Shown here piece by piece: positions 61,440 to 64,000 of a stretch of DNA of 64,000 nt. Origin of the DNA: Shinella yambaruensis (lineage in GTDB: Bacteria > Pseudomonadota > Alphaproteobacteria > Rhizobiales > Rhizobiaceae). The position numbers and the translations under genes are program-made. Below the pieces are notes generated by a model. It searched no databases and was not told where the DNA came from. It saw only the letters and a program-made list of their open reading frames with translations. Where the stretch lies: NCBI RefSeq assembly GCF_022899355.1, contig NZ_JALJCK010000013.1, positions 124,001-188,000 of the forward strand, given 5' to 3'. Within the stretch, counting starts at the first letter, position 1. Each line of letters begins with the position of its first letter.

Positions 61440-61468
61440 ATGACAGGCGTATTACACGGCCGTGACAC
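61440..61468 (-). promoter_or_regulatory. Pho box upstream of the alkaline phosphatase
   Basis: On the minus strand GTGTCAC, TGTAAT-type and CTGTCAT heptamers lie at 61468-61462, 61457-61451 and 61446-61440, each separated by 4 nt (11-bp period). This is the tandem CTGTCAT-N4 format recognised by PhoB, in three units, 54 nt upstream of the start codon. A weaker fourth unit may lie at 61479-61473. Confidence 0.78.
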
Positions 61469-61483
61469 TCCTGTGATCGTCGC

Positions 61484-62110
61484 TCAAACCGGGCCTCGCT
61501 CGATCGATGGATGGAAGACGGGCCGATAGCCGGCACTGAGGGCCATGACCGTCGACGGCGGCGTCAGCACGGCATCCGCGCTGTCGAGGCGTTGCGGTAG
61601 GGCGTAGCCTTCGGCGGTCCAGCGGTGGGCGAGGCCGGCACGAAGCGTGAAGGCGTGCCCGCCCGCCGCCACGACGGCGCCGTCGGGAAGCGCCGCCAGC
61701 GGCCCGGCGATCGGGTGCAGGCGCTTGCTCCGGCGCTCCAGGCGTTCGCCGTGCAGGACGGCATCCATTGCGCCGGCGGCTGGCGGCGGCTCGTCCTTCG
61801 CCGATGCCCAGCATGCCTGGAAGCGCTGCGCTGCCTCCCTGCGGCAGAAGAAGCAGGGCCGATGGCCGGCGGCAAGTGCGACCGCCTCGTCGAGGAAGAA
61901 CAGCTCGGTCCAGCTCCGCCCTCCCATCACCTCCCGGCGGCGGCCCTGGAAGTCGCAGAGGCAGACCAGCCAGGCCCTGGACGCCCAACGCTTCGAAAGC
62001 AGCGTCTTCGTCGCCGGGTCATGGATGATGCCGCGATTGCCGGTAAAGAGGCCGCGCTGCGGGAGCGCGACGATCTCGCCGAAGGGGGTGACGCGGTTTT
62101 GAAGGGGCAT
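61484..62110 (-). CDS. Conserved hypothetical protein with CFFCR motif
   Basis: 208 aa. No named domain recognised. Visible features are RGLFTGNRGIIHDPATKTLL, LVCLCDFQGRRREVMGGRSWTELFFLDEAVALAAGHRPCFFCRREAA (residues about 49-95, with four cysteines in two CXC/CXXC pairs) and a C-terminal LTPPSTVMALSAGYRP. The pattern is familiar from Rhizobiales hypothetical proteins. The cysteine pairs could bind zinc. It lies upstream of the Pho box on the same strand and appears to be monocistronic. Confidence 0.7.
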   Translation of the reverse strand: MPLQNRVTPFGEIVALPQRGLFTGNRGIIHDPATKTLLSKRWASRAWLVCLCDFQGRRREVMGGRSWTELFFLDEAVALAAGHRPCFFCRREAAQRFQACWASAKDEPPPAAGAMDAVLHGERLERRSKRLHPIAGPLAALPDGAVVAAGGHAFTLRAGLAHRWTAEGYALPQRLDSADAVLTPPSTVMALSAGYRPVFHPSIERGPV

Positions 62111-62235
62111 GGTGCTCCACCGGGATCAGGGACGATGCGCCATCCTATCCCCAAGCGGCACTCGTCGTCTTCCTTTCAAGGCGCGGCTCGATCGCAGCCG
62201 CCTGTGCCGTTCCGACGCCGCGGCCCGTGCAGGGC

Positions 62236-63348
62236 TCACAATAGGCCGAGATGGGTCGCAAGCTCGCGCGCCGCCGCCGCGCCCGCGCGGTTGGCGCCGA
62301 TGGTGGAGGCGGAGGGGCCGTAGCCGACGAGATGGATGCGCGGGTCCTTCCCGACCTGCGTGGCGAGGCGTCCGGCCATGACGATGCCGCCCTTCTCCCC
62401 GCGCAATTGCAGGGGGGCGAGATGGTCGAGCGAGCTGCGAAAGCCGGTCGCCCAGAGGATGACATCGGCCCTCTGCTCCGTGCCGTCCGGCCAGCGCACG
62501 CCGTTCGCGGTGATCTCGCTGAACATGGGCAGGCGCTTCAGTGCGCCGCGCGCGGCGGCGGCCCGCAGCGCCGGTGTCCAGGGAATGCCGGTGACGGAGA
62601 CGACGGAGCCCGGGACCAGGCCGTTGCGCACCTTGTCCTCGACGATGGCGACGGCCGCGCGGCCGTCTTCCGGCGTGAACGGCGTATCGCGGAACTGCGG
62701 TTCGCGGCGCGTGACCCAGCTTGTCGTCGTCACCTTGGAGATCTCGTCGAGATGCTGGAGCGCGGAAATGCCGCTGCCGACGATGACGACATGCTGGCCC
62801 GCGAATTCATCGGCCGTGCGGTAGTCGCGGGAATGAAGCTGCCGGCCCTGGAACAGCGCGGCACCGGGATAGTCCGGGATCTGCGGGCTTTCCCAGGTTC
62901 CGGTGGCATTGATGAGGCCGCGGGCCGAAAAGGCCTCGCGATCCGTCTCCACCCGCAGCCGCTCGAAGCGGTCGCAGACCACCTTGACCGTGACCGGACG
63001 ATAGACCGGCAGCCGGAACCGCTCCTCGTAGGCGGCGAAATAATCGGGCACCGCCACGGAGGCCTTGGCCTCGGTCTCCCCCGCCGGCACCACTTCGGAA
63101 AAGCCCATGCCCGGCAAGTCGTGCACACGGTTGACCGTGCTCAGCGTCAACGAGGGCCAGCGGTGCTGCCAGGCGCCACCGGGCTTCTCGTTCCTGTCGA
63201 GAACGATGAAGTTGCGGCCCGGCTTGAGGCCGAGTTTCAGGAGATGGTAGGCCGAGGACAACCCCGCCTGGCCGGCGCCGATGACCACGATGTCGATCTT
63301 GATGGCGGCACGCAGGCTCGCCTCGTTCGCTGGCGTTGCGGATGGCAA
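62236..63348 (-). CDS. Flavin-dependent monooxygenase/oxidoreductase (FMO-like)
   Basis: 370 aa. IVVIGAGQAGLSSAYHLL (FAD site, about residues 20-37), FSARGLINATGTW, HVVIVGSGISALQHL (second Rossmann motif, about 181-195) and ILWATGFRSSLDHL. It uses NAD(P)H and FAD to oxidise an unknown substrate. The start is uncertain: no in-frame ATG lies close to the first strand, and TTG 63348 (GGGGATCGAC upstream) gives a sensible N-terminus. Less than 35% similar by eye to the monooxygenase at 12132. Confidence 0.8.
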   Translation of the reverse strand: MPSATPANEASLRAAIKIDIVVIGAGQAGLSSAYHLLKLGLKPGRNFIVLDRNEKPGGAWQHRWPSLTLSTVNRVHDLPGMGFSEVVPAGETEAKASVAVPDYFAAYEERFRLPVYRPVTVKVVCDRFERLRVETDREAFSARGLINATGTWESPQIPDYPGAALFQGRQLHSRDYRTADEFAGQHVVIVGSGISALQHLDEISKVTTTSWVTRREPQFRDTPFTPEDGRAAVAIVEDKVRNGLVPGSVVSVTGIPWTPALRAAAARGALKRLPMFSEITANGVRWPDGTEQRADVILWATGFRSSLDHLAPLQLRGEKGGIVMAGRLATQVGKDPRIHLVGYGPSASTIGANRAGAAAARELATHLGLL

Positions 63349-63480
63349 GTCGATCCCCGTTGCTTCGGCTGCGCGAGCCCTCCGATACCCTATTCCCGCC
63401 CCGGACGAAACCGGGATCCTTTCGGGACGGTCACGTCGTTCGCGCGTGTTGCTCGGCCTTGGCCAGGATTGCGTAACCGC

Positions 63481-63657
63481 ACGGACGGCGCCTTCAGCCT
63501 TGAGGCCGAGAGCGACGCGACGGTTCTGGTGCTGAGCGGTGCGCCGCTCGGCGAGCCGGTCGCCATGCGCGGCCCCTTCGTCATGAACACGCCGGAAGAA
63601 TTGCAGCAGGCCTTTGCAGATTTCCGCGCCGGCAGGTTCCGCCCGATCGCCGCCTGA
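63481..63657 (+). pseudogene. Pirin family, C-terminal fragment
   Basis: The last 58 codons of a pirin-like protein remain in frame: TDGAFSLEAESDATVLVLSG, APLGEPVAMRGPFVMNTPEEL, FADFRAGRFRP. The GPFVMNT and FRAGRF blocks are the C-terminal signature of pirins such as YhaK. The N-terminal 80% and the start are missing; the sequence upstream belongs to the promoter side of the monooxygenase on the other strand. Remnant of a deletion. Confidence 0.8.
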
Positions 63658-63697
63658 TCCCCAGCGTGTCCTCGACGCCCCTCGCCCGAGGCAGACC

Positions 63698-63719
63698 GGG
63701 CCGGAAATGTTTCCGGCCC
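63698..63719. terminator. Hairpin after the pirin remnant
   Basis: GGGCCGGAAA-tg-TTTCCGGCCC, a perfect 10-bp inverted repeat 40 nt past the pirin stop. Probably the old terminator of that gene. Confidence 0.65.
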
Positions 63720-63720
63720 C

Positions 63721-63804
63721 TGCCCCACCAACGGTCAGCGCCCGGTCACCGATGTCGACGACACCGTCTTGCTGCTGATCGACCACCAGAGCGTCCTGTT
63801 CCAG
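63721..63804 (+). pseudogene. Isochorismatase-like hydrolase (YcaC type), N-terminal fragment
   Basis: A short frame reads VTDVDDTVLLLIDHQSVLF then QTVAD, the N-terminal strand and catalytic-Asp region of YcaC-type cysteine hydrolases. No start codon is present in frame upstream, and similarity stops about 25 codons later, where the converging LysR gene begins. Cut at both ends. Confidence 0.65.
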
Positions 63805-63837
63805 ACCGTTGCCGATTCTTCGTTTCGCTGGATGCCC

Positions 63838-64000
63838 TCAGCCATCGGCCCCGGCGCCCTGCCAGGTTCCCACCAGCATGCGCCGGAAATGTTCGGCGGC
63901 GGGCGAGAGCGTGGCGGCGCGGCGGCGCACGATGCCGATGGTTCGGGAAATCCGGGGAGCGCCCAGCGGCCGCGTGACGATGATGGGGTGGTCAGGCCCC
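63838..64000 (-). CDS. LysR-family regulator, C-terminal part
   Basis: 54 codons up to the stop; the gene continues beyond the right edge. PLGAPRISRTIGIVRRRAATLSPAAEHFR marks the end of a LysR substrate-binding domain (CynR-like), split here by description at residues about 10-40 of the visible part. LysR genes are commonly neighbours of YcaC and pirin genes, in line with the remnants beside it. Whether the rest is intact cannot be seen. Confidence 0.78.
   Translation of the reverse strand, partial: GPDHPIIVTRPLGAPRISRTIGIVRRRAATLSPAAEHFRRMLVGTWQGAGADG

Overview
The window is about 64% G+C, densely packed and strongly operonic. Gene content points to an alphaproteobacterium of the Rhizobiaceae/Rhizobiales: a napEFDABC operon, a RirA-type iron box in front of a siderophore receptor, many ribose-, polyamine- and tripartite-tricarboxylate-type transporters, and long RIME-like intergenic palindromes. 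The genus cannot be fixed from sequence reading alone; a Shinella/Ensifer/Rhizobium-like soil or plant-associated bacterium is an inference. I saw no rRNA, tRNA, CRISPR array, insertion sequence or prophage gene. It reads as ordinary catabolic chromosome or chromid DNA.

Layout. 1-2 kb: start of a TonB-dependent receptor under a cobalamin riboswitch, then an Xre/RES toxin-antitoxin pair with a phased operator. 2-9.4 kb: a ROK regulator and a GDSL esterase, divergent from a ribose-type ABC operon that ends in a second esterase closely resembling the mycobacterial acyltransferase MsAcT; a ROK-like palindrome lies between. 9.5-13.4 kb: an MFS carrier, a D,D-carboxypeptidase and a flavin monooxygenase. 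13.9-20.7 kb: a potABCD-type operon, D-amino acid dehydrogenase, alanine racemase and an Lrp-type regulator. 20.8-32.5 kb: an IclR-linked island with an APC permease, aldehyde dehydrogenase, PLP decarboxylase, Tm-1-like protein, HAD protein, two class III PLP enzymes and a small-molecule kinase. 32.5-38.1 kb: AraC regulator, siderophore receptor, binding protein and siderophore-interacting reductase. 38.5-43.1 kb: periplasmic nitrate reductase. 43.2-48.6 kb: FadR-type regulator and a YtfQRT-YjfF sugar ABC system. 49.2-57.1 kb: GntR regulator, PdxA2, TctCBA, a TIM-barrel protein and a DhaK-DhaL fusion kinase. 57.1-61.5 kb: a three-gene exporter set resembling the Zur-controlled Pseudomonas PA4064-PA4066 genes, behind a Pho-box-preceded PhoA-type phosphatase. 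61.5-64 kb: a conserved hypothetical gene, a second flavin monooxygenase and a decayed pirin/isochorismatase/LysR locus.

How the genes work together. The window is mainly a run of uptake-plus-catabolism modules, each with its own regulator and often a readable operator. The most novel-looking module is the 20.8-32.5 kb island. Two promoters about 5 kb apart (before the permease and before the decarboxylase) share an approximately 80-nt layout that ends in the same GGTTCA-N5-TGAACC palindrome. The downstream genes combine a decarboxylase with a kinase and a phospho-lyase-like class III PLP enzyme, which suggests an undescribed route for an amino acid or hydroxy-amine. A second candidate is the 50-57 kb module, where PdxA2 is paired with a DhaK-DhaL kinase and no DUF1537 kinase is present.
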